64,000 nt of DNA from Polaribacter sp. L3A8. Lineage in GTDB: Bacteria > Bacteroidota > Bacteroidia > Flavobacteriales > Flavobacteriaceae. Positions 7,950 through 17,608 of the stretch are shown in pieces. Below the pieces are notes generated by a model that worked only from the letters and a program-made list of their open reading frames with translations, was not told where the DNA came from and made no database searches. How positions within the stretch are numbered: the stretch's first letter is position 1; every line of letters begins with the position of its first letter. The stretch is from the NCBI RefSeq assembly GCF_009796785.1, contig NZ_CP047026.1, positions 992,001 to 1,056,000 on the forward strand, in the 5' to 3' direction. The translations under genes and the position numbers were made by a program.

Positions 7950-9698
7950 TTAGTTTATGGTTATTTCTTCGCTTGGGTAGCGATAATTTTTATGTTTAAT
8001 TTTTCTAAAAACGGCTACCATTATAGAAAGCATACTTACTCTTCCTATAAACATAATAGCAATTACAACTAATTTGCTTGCCGTACCAAGACTAGACGTA
8101 ATACCTAAACTTAAACCAACAGTACTATAGGCAGAAAAACTTTCGAAAGCGATTTTTAACAACCCTAATTCTGGGTTAAAAATAGTAATTAGCATAATAC
8201 TAGAACCTATTACAATTAATGACAGTGCTATGGTTGCAAATGCTCTTTTTACAGAAATATCTGCAATTTCTCTTCGGTATACTTCTATTCTGTTTTTACC
8301 TTTTGCTAAACTGAGTATATTTAAAATAGCAATGGCAAAAGTACTGGTTTTTATACCACCTCCGGTGGATGCAGGCGAAGCTCCAATCCACATTAATAAA
8401 AAGGTAATCATTATTGTTGGAGATGCCAAAGCAGTCATGTCTACCGAATTAAAACCGGCTGTTCTAGGTGTGGTTGCAATAAATAAAGCATTGACCATTT
8501 TACCAAAAAGCGAATGTTCTTCTAAAGTATTATGGTATTCTATAATAAAGAAAAGTATAAAAGCAATACCTGTAAGAGATAAAGTAGTAACTAAATTAAT
8601 TCGGCTGTTAATTTTTAGTACCCAAGGTTTATAGGTTTTTCTATAAGATTGAAACTTAAAAAAATTAAGAATAACATGTTTTAAATATTTTAAGAGGTTT
8701 ACTACAATAGGAAACCCTAAACTCCCAAGAAAAAAAGTAGCAATAATAACCAGTTGTAAAGGATAATTAAAACGAAAACCAACTTCATAAATACTATTAC
8801 TTAACGTAGAAAAACCTGCGTTACAAAAAGCAGATATAGCATGAAAAACAGAGAAAAAAGCTTTGTCTACAAAATTGGTTACTAAGGCATCATCTAAAGA
8901 AACGTAAATAAGTATGGCGGCGATTAACTCTACCGTTACAGTGATTACAATAATATTTTTTAAGGTATTAAAAACACCTCCAATTCTTTGTGAATTTGTC
9001 ATTTCACTTAACGTTAATTGATTCTCATACGTGCTACCACCTTTAAAGAAATAACTAAAATAGCTCGCAAAAGTTAAAATTCCTAAACCACCAATTTGAA
9101 TTAGAATTAAAATGATAGATTGCCCAAAAACGGTAAAGTAAGAACCCGTATCTACTACAGCCAATCCTGTAACACAAACAGCACTTGCAGACGTAAACAA
9201 AGCATCTATAAAAGGCAAACCATTATAGGTTGCTTTTGGCATCATCAATAATAAAGAGCCTAAAAAGATGATGGTTAAAAAACTTAAAATAAATAACTGA
9301 GCAGGGTTCAAATAAATTCTATTGAAATTTAATTTCAATTCAGAAAACTCTCTTATAAATGATAAAATAACAGCAAAAACCAACCACAACGGATTGTCTA
9401 AAACCAAATCTGTTTGAAAGGATTCACCAACAAACAAATACATATAAATAATACCTAATAGATATCCGATAGAAAGGAGGTCAAAGACCAATACATTCCT
9501 TTTTAAAAGATGCGGATTTTCATAATACCGCACAAAAGTAGACGTTAAGCCTAATGCAATTACAATAAAGTAAAAGCCATCTATAAGCTGCTGTACAAAA
9601 ATAGATTGCTCAAAACCAAAATGAAATATAAAAGCAAACAACCCTAAAACACTTGCCCAAAATGCAGACTTATATATTTTTTTAAAAGCAATATTCAT
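7950..9698 (-). CDS. TrkH/KtrB-family potassium uptake protein
   Basis: A 582-residue membrane protein. The selectivity-filter-like loops are visible as TSASAVCVTGLAVVDTG (first pore), FHAISAFCNAGFSTLSNS (second), ATTPRTAGFNSVDM (third) and ESFSAYSTVGLSLGIT (fourth). This four-repeat layout is characteristic of TrkH/KtrB K+ transporters. It has about 120 extra N-terminal residues with added membrane segments compared with classical KtrB. It forms an operon with the RCK protein 4 bp downstream. A TAnnTTTG element lies only 4 nt ahead of the ATG at 9698, so the mRNA may be leaderless or the true start may be slightly downstream. Confidence 0.93.
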   Translation of the reverse strand: MNIAFKKIYKSAFWASVLGLFAFIFHFGFEQSIFVQQLIDGFYFIVIALGLTSTFVRYYENPHLLKRNVLVFDLLSIGYLLGIIYMYLFVGESFQTDLVLDNPLWLVFAVILSFIREFSELKLNFNRIYLNPAQLFILSFLTIIFLGSLLLMMPKATYNGLPFIDALFTSASAVCVTGLAVVDTGSYFTVFGQSIILILIQIGGLGILTFASYFSYFFKGGSTYENQLTLSEMTNSQRIGGVFNTLKNIIVITVTVELIAAILIYVSLDDALVTNFVDKAFFSVFHAISAFCNAGFSTLSNSIYEVGFRFNYPLQLVIIATFFLGSLGFPIVVNLLKYLKHVILNFFKFQSYRKTYKPWVLKINSRINLVTTLSLTGIAFILFFIIEYHNTLEEHSLFGKMVNALFIATTPRTAGFNSVDMTALASPTIMITFLLMWIGASPASTGGGIKTSTFAIAILNILSLAKGKNRIEVYRREIADISVKRAFATIALSLIVIGSSIMLITIFNPELGLLKIAFESFSAYSTVGLSLGITSSLGTASKLVVIAIMFIGRVSMLSIMVAVFRKIKHKNYRYPSEEITIN

Positions 9699-9702
9699 TT
9701 TG

Positions 9703-9710
9703 CAAAAATA
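9703..9710 (-). promoter_or_regulatory. Candidate -7 element immediately before the TrkH-family gene
   Basis: Minus-strand TATTTTTG (TAnnTTTG), 4 nt upstream of the assigned ATG. No TTG was found at the expected -33 distance. Confidence 0.3.
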
Positions 9711-10196
9711 ATCTTCATAATTCGTATTCCGTTTTTAATATTTGTCTTCAATGGCAGAAGTCAATGCAGTAGTGTTTTATAACAAGTAATTGTTCTATTT
9801 CATTTTAATAAGCGACCTTCTTAACCTTTAATTTTTTGTACCGCTAATAGAGATTAAATTTAGGTATTAATTTGAAACAAGCATCAAAATTTAACCTTAA
9901 ATAAAATCGTTTTTATGATAAACCTCAGTTATAAAGCAATAAGCCTAATTCTAGGTACAAAGTTATCTTTTTCAAGCTCAGAAAAAAACTATATCATCAT
10001 TAGAGAGAAAGATTTATCAGTCTAACAAATCTAAAATAGAACTTTAACTATTTATCAAAAAAATGTACCGAATTTTATGTAATTTTGATTATTAATGTCA
10101 TCCCGAATCAAGAATAAGGAGAAATCTAGAAGTCTTTAATTAGAATTTAGAAACTTCATCGAACAAAAAAAGGACAAACACCTAAAAATAAGTCAT
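9711..10196. other. Intergenic region, about 490 bp, with one repeat fragment
   Basis: This stretch separates divergent genes (the TrkH-family gene on minus, priA on plus). It should hold both promoters, but I see no complete TTG/TAnnTTTG pair for priA. The only recognisable structure is a short dispersed-repeat fragment at 10096-10129. A 36-codon reading frame at 9915-10025 has no supporting features. Confidence 0.5.
10096..10129. repeat. Fragment of a dispersed intergenic repeat
   Basis: Begins TGTCATCCCGAA and ends AGGAGAAATCT. The same outline (TGTCATnnCGA ... AGGAGAAA) appears in inverted orientation at 32176-32198. It is probably a degenerate copy of the palindromic repeat family seen elsewhere in the window. 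Confidence 0.45.
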
Positions 10197-12641
10197 TTGT
10201 TACATTTTATAGACGTCATACTGCCCATTCCTATTCAGAAAACATTTACGTATTCTGTGACTGAAGAAGAAGCTATTTTTTTGCAAAAAGGAATGCGTGT
10301 TGCTGTTTCTTTTGGAAAATCGAAGATGTATTCTGCATTGGTTTTAAACATTCATCAAACAAAACCAACGTTATATGAAGCTAAAGAAATTCATCAGATT
10401 TTAGATGAAGTACCTTTGGTTAATGAGTTGCAATTACAGCATTGGCAATGGATTTCTAATTATTACATCTGTTCTTTAGGTGATGTGTATAGAGCTGCTT
10501 TACCTTCTGCTTTTTTATTAGAAAGCGAAACCATTATCAATAAAAATGAAGCTTTTACAGAAGAGGATCTTTTAGCTGATGATGAATATTTAATTTATGA
10601 AGCTTTACAACATCAATCTCAATTAACCATTCATCAGGTTGCAGCCATTTTAGGAAAGAAAAAAGTAATGCCCATTGTTAATTCGTTGATAAAAAAAACG
10701 GCGATCACTATAAAAGAAGAAATTTACGAACAATACAAACCTAAATTAGTAAAATATGTTCGTTTACATTCTGATTATTCTTCGGATGATTCTTTAGGTA
10801 AACTACTAGAAGATTTATCTAGAGCCAAAAAACAACGAGAAGCTGTTTTAGGTTTCTTTCAATTATCAACGTCTAAAAAACCAATAAAAGCAAAAGAATT
10901 AGAAGAAAAAGCAAACGTATCTTCTACTATTTTAAAATCTCTAGTTGATAAAAACATCTTTGAATTTTACCATATTCAAACTGATAGAATTCAGTTTAAA
11001 GGAGATACAAACGATTTAAAAGTGCTCAATGAATTTCAAGAAAAAGCACTTTCTGAAATTAAGGAAACCTTTGTAGAAAAAGACGTAACACTCTTACACG
11101 GAGTTACAAGTTCTGGTAAAACAGAAGTTTATACAAAACTAATTCAAGAAGTTTTAGATGAAGGAAAACAAGTGTTATTCTTGTTGCCAGAAATAGCATT
11201 AACCACACAAATTATAACGCGTTTACAATTTTATTTTGGAGAACAAATTTCTGTTTTTCACTCTAAATATTCCATGAACGAACGTGTAGAAGTTTGGAAT
11301 AATGTTTTAGAAAACAAACCAAAAGCCAGAATTATTTTAGGAGCTCGTTCTTCTATCTTTTTACCGTTTTCTAACTTAGGTTTAATTGTTGTTGATGAAG
11401 AGCATGAAACTTCTTACAAACAGTTTGAACCATCTCCAAGATATAATGCTAGAGACGCTGCTATTGTTTTAGCCAAGATTCACAAAGCAAAAATATTATT
11501 GGGTTCTGCTACTCCATCTCTAGAGAGTTACTTTAATGCACAACAAAAAAAATATGGTTTTGTAGCATTAAATAGGCGACACGGAAATGTTTTATTACCA
11601 AAAATTGAATTGATTAACGTTAAAGAGAAGCAACGAAAAAAAGAAATGAAAGGTCATTTTTCTGATTGTTTGCTAAAATTGATTCAAGAAGCTTTAGACT
11701 TAAAAGAGCAAGTAATTTTGTTTCAAAACAGACGTGGTTTTTCGCCTGTTGTAGAGTGTAAAACTTGTGGTATTTCGCCTCAATGCCCAAATTGTGATGT
11801 GAGTTTAACCTATCATAAATTTAGAAACGAATTACGTTGTCATTACTGTAATTATCAGCGTGCAATGCCAAATAGTTGTGGCGCTTGCGGTAGTAATACT
11901 TTAGATAATAAAGGTTTTGGTACAGAACAAATTGAATTAGAATTAACTGAACTTTTTCCTGATCATAAAATAGGAAGAATGGATTTAGACACTACTCGTG
12001 GTAAATATGGTTATCAGAAAATAATTGGTGCTTTTGAAGCCCGTGAAATAGATGTTTTAGTGGGTACACAAATGCTTTCTAAAGGTTTAGATTTTGACAA
12101 TGTTACTTTAGTGGGGATTTTAAATGCAGATTCTATGCTAAACTTCCCCGATTTTAGAGCGCATGAACGTGCCTACGATATGATGGTACAGGTTTCTGGT
12201 AGAGCAGGTAGAAATAAAAAACAAGGAAATGTAGCCATACAAACCTACAATCCGTTTCATCAAATACTGCAACAAGTTTCTACAACCAATTATGCAGAAA
12301 TGTATAAAGAACAATTGCAAGAACGTTGGCAATTTAAATATCCTCCTTATTACAGGTTGATAAAAATAACACTAAAACACAAAGATTATAACAAAGTTGA
12401 TAGTGGCGTAAATTGGTTGTTTAAAGCGTTAACTAGTTCTTTTGGAGAGCATGTTTTAGGCCCTTCTGCCCCTGCAGTTTCTAGAATTAGAAATCAATAT
12501 ATTAAAAATATTGTTATTAAAATTCCTCCAAAACAGAGTTTAGCAAGCACAAAAAAACAACTTCAAAAGATAAAAGATACTTTTGAAGCTGTTAAAGATT
12601 TTAGGCCCATCCGTTTTATAACTGATGTGGATGCGTATTAA
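10197..12641 (+). CDS. priA: Primosomal protein N' (PriA helicase)
   Basis: An 814-residue replication-restart helicase. The N-terminal 3'-DNA-binding domain starts LHFIDVILPIPIQKTFTYSV. Walker A is GVTSSGKTEV near residue 303 and the DEEH box is near 400. The zinc-binding insert (about 520-565) has eight cysteines in CxxC-type pairs: CKTCG, CPNC, CHYC and CGAC. GTQMLSKGLDFDNV and SGRAGR form the helicase C-terminal motifs. It reloads the replicative helicase at stalled forks. The N-terminus matches the family when TTG (10197) is used; no ATG is available nearby, so TTG is the best start but remains uncertain. Confidence 0.94.
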   Translation: MLHFIDVILPIPIQKTFTYSVTEEEAIFLQKGMRVAVSFGKSKMYSALVLNIHQTKPTLYEAKEIHQILDEVPLVNELQLQHWQWISNYYICSLGDVYRAALPSAFLLESETIINKNEAFTEEDLLADDEYLIYEALQHQSQLTIHQVAAILGKKKVMPIVNSLIKKTAITIKEEIYEQYKPKLVKYVRLHSDYSSDDSLGKLLEDLSRAKKQREAVLGFFQLSTSKKPIKAKELEEKANVSSTILKSLVDKNIFEFYHIQTDRIQFKGDTNDLKVLNEFQEKALSEIKETFVEKDVTLLHGVTSSGKTEVYTKLIQEVLDEGKQVLFLLPEIALTTQIITRLQFYFGEQISVFHSKYSMNERVEVWNNVLENKPKARIILGARSSIFLPFSNLGLIVVDEEHETSYKQFEPSPRYNARDAAIVLAKIHKAKILLGSATPSLESYFNAQQKKYGFVALNRRHGNVLLPKIELINVKEKQRKKEMKGHFSDCLLKLIQEALDLKEQVILFQNRRGFSPVVECKTCGISPQCPNCDVSLTYHKFRNELRCHYCNYQRAMPNSCGACGSNTLDNKGFGTEQIELELTELFPDHKIGRMDLDTTRGKYGYQKIIGAFEAREIDVLVGTQMLSKGLDFDNVTLVGILNADSMLNFPDFRAHERAYDMMVQVSGRAGRNKKQGNVAIQTYNPFHQILQQVSTTNYAEMYKEQLQERWQFKYPPYYRLIKITLKHKDYNKVDSGVNWLFKALTSSFGEHVLGPSAPAVSRIRNQYIKNIVIKIPPKQSLASTKKQLQKIKDTFEAVKDFRPIRFITDVDAY

Positions 12642-12644
12642 ATA

Positions 12645-12941
12645 GTGAGCAATATTTAGTGGGCAGTGTTCAGTATCAGTTTACAGTAACGGTTCTCAGT
12701 TCCCCCGTGCAATTATAAACTATTAATAGATACTATAATGTTTAGTCTCTTCACTAGCTATAGCGAGTGTCCCGCTCGTAAAGACCACCATAGCATACTG
12801 TTTTCATTTTAAAACCCACTTGCTACGGTACGATCGTGACACTAACACTCTCGCTTATGAGTTACTATCACAGCTCAATTGGTAGCAATTTTTTAATAAA
12901 AAACTAACTGCCTACTGCAACTGTAAACTGAAAACTGTAAC
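12645..12941. repeat. Composite repeat element between priA and the GlmU-like gene
   Basis: The gap of about 300 bp is filled by repeat-like sequence. The outer parts are CAGT-rich: an 11-bp perfect inverted repeat CAGTTTACAGT (12677-12687) / ACTGTAAACTG (12920-12930) brackets the middle. The inner part carries AGCGAGTGTCCCGCTCGT (12762-12779), another palindromic type, and a weaker inverted relative near 12829-12861. No coding potential is visible. It is probably a degenerate non-autonomous element, perhaps several nested ones. Confidence 0.5.
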
Positions 12942-12944
12942 TTT

Positions 12945-14120
12945 TTAATAATTTCTATATTGTTTTGTTTCTTCGAAAACGTATTCTAATATTTTTTGCT
13001 CCATTTCATCAAAAACAATATCTCTACGTTTCATAACAACTTCGGCAACTTCAAAAACTTTGTTGGTTTTGTATTCTGTAAATCCAGATGCTCCTCCCCA
13101 ACTAAAAGAAGGTACAAAGTTTCTTGGAAATCCGCTTCCAAAAAGATTTACGCTAACGCCAACTACAGTTCCTGTATTAAACATGGTGTTAATTCCGCAT
13201 TTAGAATGATCTCCCATCATTAAACCACAAAACTGTAAACCCGTTTTAGCAAAACGACCTGTTTCATAATCCCATAATTTTACTTCAGCATAATTATTCT
13301 TTAAATTAGAATTGTTGGTATCTGCACCTAAATTACACCATTCTCCTAAAACAGAGTTCCCTAAATAACCATCATGTCCTTTACTAGAATAGCCAAATAA
13401 AACAGAATTACTAACCTCTCCTCCTACTTTACAGTACGGTCCTAAAGTGGTTCCTCCATATATTTTTGCGCCCATTTTTAATACGGCATGTTCTCCCATT
13501 GCAAAGGGTCCTTTTACAGCACTGTTTTCTAAAACTACCGCATCTTTACCAATATAAATAGGTCCTTCAGAAGCATTTAAAGTCGCAAAAGTAATTTCTG
13601 CTCCTTCTTCAATAAAAATATTTTCGGCATTAATACACCTTGTTCCTGCTGGTATTGGCTCAGACGTTCTACCTTCTGTAATTAAATCGAAATCTTGTTG
13701 AATTGCTGATGCATTTAAAGAAAAAATATCCCAAGTGTTTTTTACTTGTAAAAGATCTTCTTCAAATTCTATTTGTGTGTATTCATCAAAATTAACTTCT
13801 TCTTGAGAATCTGATGTGTAAAAAGCAATAACATCTTCTCCTTTAAAAATAGCTTCATTTTTTGATAATTCTTTAATCTTATCAACCAAACTCTCTGTCG
13901 GACAAAAAGAAGCGTTTATCAAAATATTTTCTTCCATTTCTACCATCGGATATTTTTCTTCTAAATATTCCTCAGTAACAGTTGTTGTAGTTAAGCCTAA
14001 GTGTTTCTCCCATTTTTCTCTAATGGTTAAAATTCCTATTCTAATCTCTGCAACTGGTCTTGTGTATGTAAATGGTAATAACGAGTTTCTAACATCGCCA
14101 TCAAATAGAATATAATTCAT
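12945..14120 (-). CDS. GlmU-like sugar nucleotidyltransferase/acetyltransferase family protein
   Basis: A 391-residue protein. Its start is set at the ATG giving MNYILFDGDVRNSLLPFTYT, the usual opening of this Bacteroidota family; eight more codons are open upstream but look untranslated. The N-terminal part (1-180) resembles a nucleotidyltransferase with the ISO-type TRPVAEIRIGILTIREKWE. The C-terminal part (about 190-360) is a left-handed beta helix with hexapeptide repeats: IYIGKDAVVLENSAVKGPFA, then GGTTLGPYCKVGGEVSNS. It is probably a sugar-1-phosphate nucleotidyltransferase for cell-wall or surface sugars; the substrate is unknown. A TAAATTTG promoter element lies 21 nt upstream. Confidence 0.85.
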   Translation of the reverse strand: MNYILFDGDVRNSLLPFTYTRPVAEIRIGILTIREKWEKHLGLTTTTVTEEYLEEKYPMVEMEENILINASFCPTESLVDKIKELSKNEAIFKGEDVIAFYTSDSQEEVNFDEYTQIEFEEDLLQVKNTWDIFSLNASAIQQDFDLITEGRTSEPIPAGTRCINAENIFIEEGAEITFATLNASEGPIYIGKDAVVLENSAVKGPFAMGEHAVLKMGAKIYGGTTLGPYCKVGGEVSNSVLFGYSSKGHDGYLGNSVLGEWCNLGADTNNSNLKNNYAEVKLWDYETGRFAKTGLQFCGLMMGDHSKCGINTMFNTGTVVGVSVNLFGSGFPRNFVPSFSWGGASGFTEYKTNKVFEVAEVVMKRRDIVFDEMEQKILEYVFEETKQYRNY

Positions 14121-14141
14121 TTTTTTATTTTTAAAGTGATA

Positions 14142-14149
14142 CAAATTTA
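14142..14149 (-). promoter_or_regulatory. Candidate -7 promoter element of the GlmU-like gene
   Basis: Minus-strand TAAATTTG, an exact TAnnTTTG match, 21 nt before the chosen ATG at 14120. It also argues against the longer reading frame that would start at 14144. Confidence 0.45.
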
Positions 14150-14164
14150 CTTTAAAATGAGCAT

Positions 14165-14200
14165 TAAAAAAACCGATTCTAATAATTTGAGTCGGGTTTT
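14165..14200 (-). terminator. Terminator-like hairpin in a divergent intergenic region
   Basis: AAAAACCGATTC ... GAGTCGGGTTTT forms a stem with a small bulge, followed on the minus strand by a run of seven T. It lies upstream of both flanking divergent genes, so no annotated transcript ends here. Confidence 0.5.
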
Positions 14201-14387
14201 ATCAATTTAAAAAAAAAATCAGTTAATTAAGATTCTTTTATATGCTACAGGAATCTAAAAATCATTAATTGTCGCAATTTCATTCACTAAATTATAAGTT
14301 ATCTTTAATATTCTACTATATTTATCATTAAATCCTTAATAATTTTTAATAAGGACTGTTTTTTATGCAATAGCGTAAATAAAACTA

Positions 14388-14395
14388 TAATTTTG
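14388..14395 (+). promoter_or_regulatory. Candidate -7 promoter element of the thioesterase gene
   Basis: TAATTTTG (TAnnTTTG), 41 nt before the ATG at 14437 and followed by CG as in other elements in this window. The region 14201-14387 holds no other feature I can name. Confidence 0.4.
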
Positions 14396-14436
14396 CGTCT
14401 ACATAAAAGTATTATTTTAAGGATAAAATTAAGTAT

Positions 14437-14985
14437 ATGACTAAGAAGTTTAAATTTATAGAAGAATCACAAGTAAAAATAATGGAGTTAATGAAACCAT
14501 CTAACTCTAATTTTAGTGGTAAAATTCATGGAGGTTATATTTTAAATTTGATGGACCAAATTGCATTTGCCTGTGCTTCTAAACATTCTGGAAATTACTG
14601 TGTAACGGCTTCTGTAAATAAAGTAGATTTTTTAAACCCTATAGAAGTTGGAGAGTTGGTAACCATGAAAGCTTCTATTAATTTTACAGGTAGAACTTCT
14701 ATGGTTGTTGGGTTGCGTGTAGATTCTGAAAACATAAGAACCGGAAAAACAAAACATTGTAACTCTTCTTATTTTACAATGGTGGCAAAAGATGACGATG
14801 GTAAAAGTACTCCAGTTCCTGGAATTGTATTAACAACCAAAGATGAAGTAAGACGTTTTGCTAGAAGTATTACTAGACAAAGTGAAGGAAGACACAGAAC
14901 CTCTCGTTTTAGTAGTAATGTTTTTGAAATAAATGATTATATCCATTTATTAGAAGAAAGCAATTCTAAAATTGACTTAAAATAG
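14437..14985 (+). CDS. Acyl-CoA thioesterase (hotdog fold)
   Basis: A 182-residue protein with the YciA/BACH-type hotdog pattern: SNFSGKIHGGYILNLMDQIA (residues 24-43) with the helix-entry Asp, then CVTASVNKVDFLNPIEVGEL and the typical strand VTMKASINFTGRTSMVVGLRV. It should hydrolyse acyl-CoA to free fatty acid and CoA in the cytoplasm. The last 40 residues are charged and less conserved. The gene stands alone and ends before a strong bidirectional terminator shared with the convergent membrane-protein gene. Confidence 0.9.
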   Translation: MTKKFKFIEESQVKIMELMKPSNSNFSGKIHGGYILNLMDQIAFACASKHSGNYCVTASVNKVDFLNPIEVGELVTMKASINFTGRTSMVVGLRVDSENIRTGKTKHCNSSYFTMVAKDDDGKSTPVPGIVLTTKDEVRRFARSITRQSEGRHRTSRFSSNVFEINDYIHLLEESNSKIDLK

Positions 14986-15009
14986 CTTTTATCTAAATTT
15001 ATAAAATCA

Positions 15010-15048
15010 AAAAAAACCGAGTAAAATTAATTTACTCGGTTTTTTATT
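15010..15048. terminator. Bidirectional terminator
   Basis: A perfect 10-bp stem ACCGAGTAAA / TTTACTCGGT with a 5-nt loop, with A and T runs on both sides. It serves the thioesterase gene (plus) and the membrane-protein gene ending at 15103 (minus). Confidence 0.85.
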
Positions 15049-15102
15049 AAAATATATTTTAAGTTTTATAATGCAATTACAGAAGTATAAAAATTGATAA
15101 TC

Positions 15103-15984
15103 TTACTCTACACCAATCTCATTAATCATAGTTCTTGATGGGTTTCTTTGTTCTTTAATATCATAATAAATAAACACAGTAGCAACTGTTGTTACGGTAT
15201 ATAAAATGAATTTAATGAAGTATGAAAAAACCAATAAGATGATATAAATAGGATCTTTAAAAATATTCAAAATTTCAACAGCATCTTCATTTTTTACACC
15301 AAAACCTATATGTATAAATTGATAAAAAGTTGCAGGTAAATCTACCACAACACTAATAACCATTATAATTAACTGAATAACAATTAAAACACCAAAGGTT
15401 TCCCACCAATGTCCTTTTATAAAGTTAAAAGAATCTGTAATAGCATCCATTGCACTTTTTTCTTGAAAAATAAGCAAACAAATAGATAACGATAATACAA
15501 CTCCTAAATAGATTCCTGGTAAAAAACAAAACAAAGCACCAACAAATACAATGATTCCGTTTAGTAAAAACAAACCAATATAAGCGCCAAATTTGTCTTT
15601 TGCTAAAGTTTCTACTCCCTTTATATTTACAACTCCTTTATTGGCAATGTATGATTTTATGTAAGACAAAGCCGAAACTGTTACCAAAGCATAAGCAACC
15701 AAATAAGCACTTATAAAAATAAATACAGGAATTATTAGTTCCGTAAAATTTAAATTAAAAGGATTATCAAAATCGCTTGTGTTTGCCATATCTCCAAAAA
15801 CAGTTGTAGAAGATATTGCATAATATATCATTGCACCAATAGCTACAAAAATTGGAATAATTGCTGCTTTAAGAATGCTTCCAAAAAAGGATTTCCATTC
15901 CGTACTTAGAAATTTAAAAGTATCAGAGATTATTGCACCTAAATCCCTTTTTTTCTTAAACTCTATAAAAATTTTATCTTGCAT
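15103..15984 (-). CDS. Predicted multi-spanning membrane protein
   Basis: A 293-residue protein with about six membrane segments separated by short loops. It starts with a basic cytoplasmic stretch (FIEFKKKRDLGAIISDTFKF) and has a central pair of helices around GLFLLNGIIVFVGALFCFLPG. The RDLGxIIxDTFxF opening and the glycine/proline-containing helices recall the 'glycerophosphoryl diester phosphodiesterase membrane domain'/YciC-like group of flavobacteria, but I cannot assign a function. It starts 35 bp after guaB on the same strand and may be co-transcribed with it. It ends at a bidirectional terminator. Confidence 0.7.
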   Translation of the reverse strand: MQDKIFIEFKKKRDLGAIISDTFKFLSTEWKSFFGSILKAAIIPIFVAIGAMIYYAISSTTVFGDMANTSDFDNPFNLNFTELIIPVFIFISAYLVAYALVTVSALSYIKSYIANKGVVNIKGVETLAKDKFGAYIGLFLLNGIIVFVGALFCFLPGIYLGVVLSLSICLLIFQEKSAMDAITDSFNFIKGHWWETFGVLIVIQLIIMVISVVVDLPATFYQFIHIGFGVKNEDAVEILNIFKDPIYIILLVFSYFIKFILYTVTTVATVFIYYDIKEQRNPSRTMINEIGVE

Positions 15985-16019
15985 TCCTATCGGATGTTTT
16001 AACAGCTTGTATTTCTAAA

Positions 16020-17495
16020 TTACCTTCTGCTATAATTAGGCGATTCTTTAGTAATAACAACATCATGAGGATGACTTTCATTAATTCCGCTTGCGGTAAT
16101 TCTTACAAATCGTCCTGTTTCTTTTAATGTTTCTACATCTTTAGCACCACAGTATCCCATACCTGCACGTAAACCTCCAATAAATTGGTGAATACTTTCT
16201 GCTAACTCACCTTTATAAGGAACACGACCTACAATACCTTCTGGAACTAATTTTTTAATATCATCTTCTACATCTTGAAAGTATCTATCTTTAGAACCAT
16301 GTTTCATTGCTTCTACAGATCCCATACCTCTATAAGACTTAAATTTTCTTCCTTCGTAAATAATAGTTTCTCCTGGAGATTCTTTTGTTCCGGCCAATAA
16401 AGAACCCAACATTACAGAATCTGCTCCGGCTGCAATTGCTTTAGGAATATCTCCTGTATAACGAATTCCACCATCTGCAATAACTGGTACTCCACTTCCT
16501 TTAATAGCTGCGGCAACTTCTAAAACTGCAGAAAATTGAGGAAAACCAACTCCTGCAACAATTCTTGTTGTACAAATAGAACCTGGACCAATACCAACTT
16601 TTACAGCATCTGCTCCTGCTTCTACTAAATATTTAGCTGCTGCACCAGTTGCTATATTACCAACAACTACATCTAAGTTTGGAAACTTTGCTTTTACTGC
16701 TTTTAAAACCATTACTACACCTTTTGTATGACCATGGGCAGTATCTATAATTACAGCATCTACACCTGCATTTACTAAAGCTTCTGCTCTATCTACAGCA
16801 TCACCAGTAACACCTAAGGCAGCTGCAACTCTTAATCTACCAAAAGAATCTTTGTTAGCAATTGGCTTTTGAGTTACTTTGGTAATATCTCTAAATGTTA
16901 TTAATCCTTTTAATTTGTAATCTTCATCAACAATTAAAAGTTTTTCTATTTTATAATTCTGAAGAATTTTTTCGGCATCACCCAAAGAAGTTCCTACAGA
17001 AGCAGTTACTAGATTTTCGCTAGTCATTACTTCTACAATTGGTCTTTGTCCATCATGCTCAAAACGTAAATCTCTATTCGTAACAATACCTTTTAAAATA
17101 CCATTGTCATCTATAATAGGAATTCCTCCAATACCATGTTCTTTCATGTTTGCTTTCGCTTCAGAAACAACAGCTGTTAAAGGCAAAGTTACCGGATCTA
17201 AAATCATTCCGCTTTCTGCACGTTTTACTTTTCTAACTTCTTTCGCTTGTTGCTCAATAGTCATATTTTTATGTAAAACACCAATACCACCTTCTCTTGC
17301 AATTGCAATTGCTAAAGCAGATTCTGTAACAGTATCCATTGCTGCAGATGCAATTGGTACGTTGATTGTAATGTTTCTAGTAAATTTTGTTTGAATACTT
17401 ACTTCTCTTGGAAGTACTTCTGAAAAGGCTGGGACCAAAAGAACGTCGTCGTATGTTAATCCTTCTCCTAAAATTTTGTTGTTGTGTGCTGTCAT
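16020..17495 (-). CDS. guaB: Inosine-5'-monophosphate dehydrogenase (GuaB)
   Basis: A 491-residue enzyme converting IMP to XMP with NAD+, the first committed step to GMP. The TIM barrel is interrupted by two CBS domains (about residues 95-215). The catalytic loop is [17 protein letters not shown] with the active Cys near residue 307, followed by the IMP phosphate site [11 protein letters not shown] and the mobile flap with [12 protein letters not shown]. The N-terminus reads [17 protein letters not shown], as expected. The full length matches bacterial GuaB. A TAAATTTG element lies 26 nt upstream of the start. Confidence 0.97.
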   Translation of the reverse strand: MTAHNNKILGEGLTYDDVLLVPAFSEVLPREVSIQTKFTRNITINVPIASAAMDTVTESALAIAIAREGGIGVLHKNMTIEQQAKEVRKVKRAESGMILDPVTLPLTAVVSEAKANMKEHGIGGIPIIDDNGILKGIVTNRDLRFEHDGQRPIVEVMTSENLVTASVGTSLGDAEKILQNYKIEKLLIVDEDYKLKGLITFRDITKVTQKPIANKDSFGRLRVAAALGVTGDAVDRAEALVNAGVDAVIIDTAHGHTKGVVMVLKAVKAKFPNLDVVVGNIATGAAAKYLVEAGADAVKVGIGPGSICTTRIVAGVGFPQFSAVLEVAAAIKGSGVPVIADGGIRYTGDIPKAIAAGADSVMLGSLLAGTKESPGETIIYEGRKFKSYRGMGSVEAMKHGSKDRYFQDVEDDIKKLVPEGIVGRVPYKGELAESIHQFIGGLRAGMGYCGAKDVETLKETGRFVRITASGINESHPHDVVITKESPNYSRR

Positions 17496-17520
17496 GTTGC
17501 AATTAAGATATAATTGCGTG

Positions 17521-17528
17521 CAAATTTA
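17521..17528 (-). promoter_or_regulatory. Candidate -7 promoter element of guaB
   Basis: Minus-strand TAAATTTG followed by CACGC, an exact TAnnTTTG match, about 26 nt before the guaB ATG. The matching TTG is closer than the usual spacing. Confidence 0.45.
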
Positions 17529-17608
17529 CATATAATATATCAATTTTATACTATCATTAACCTAGTATCTATAATGATAACAATTAGTTTACATTAAAAG
17601 TTATTTTT

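Noticed and set aside
9915..10025. 36-codon reading frame in the TrkH/priA gap
   Set aside because: No motif, no promoter or start context, and AT-rich composition makes such frames expected by chance.
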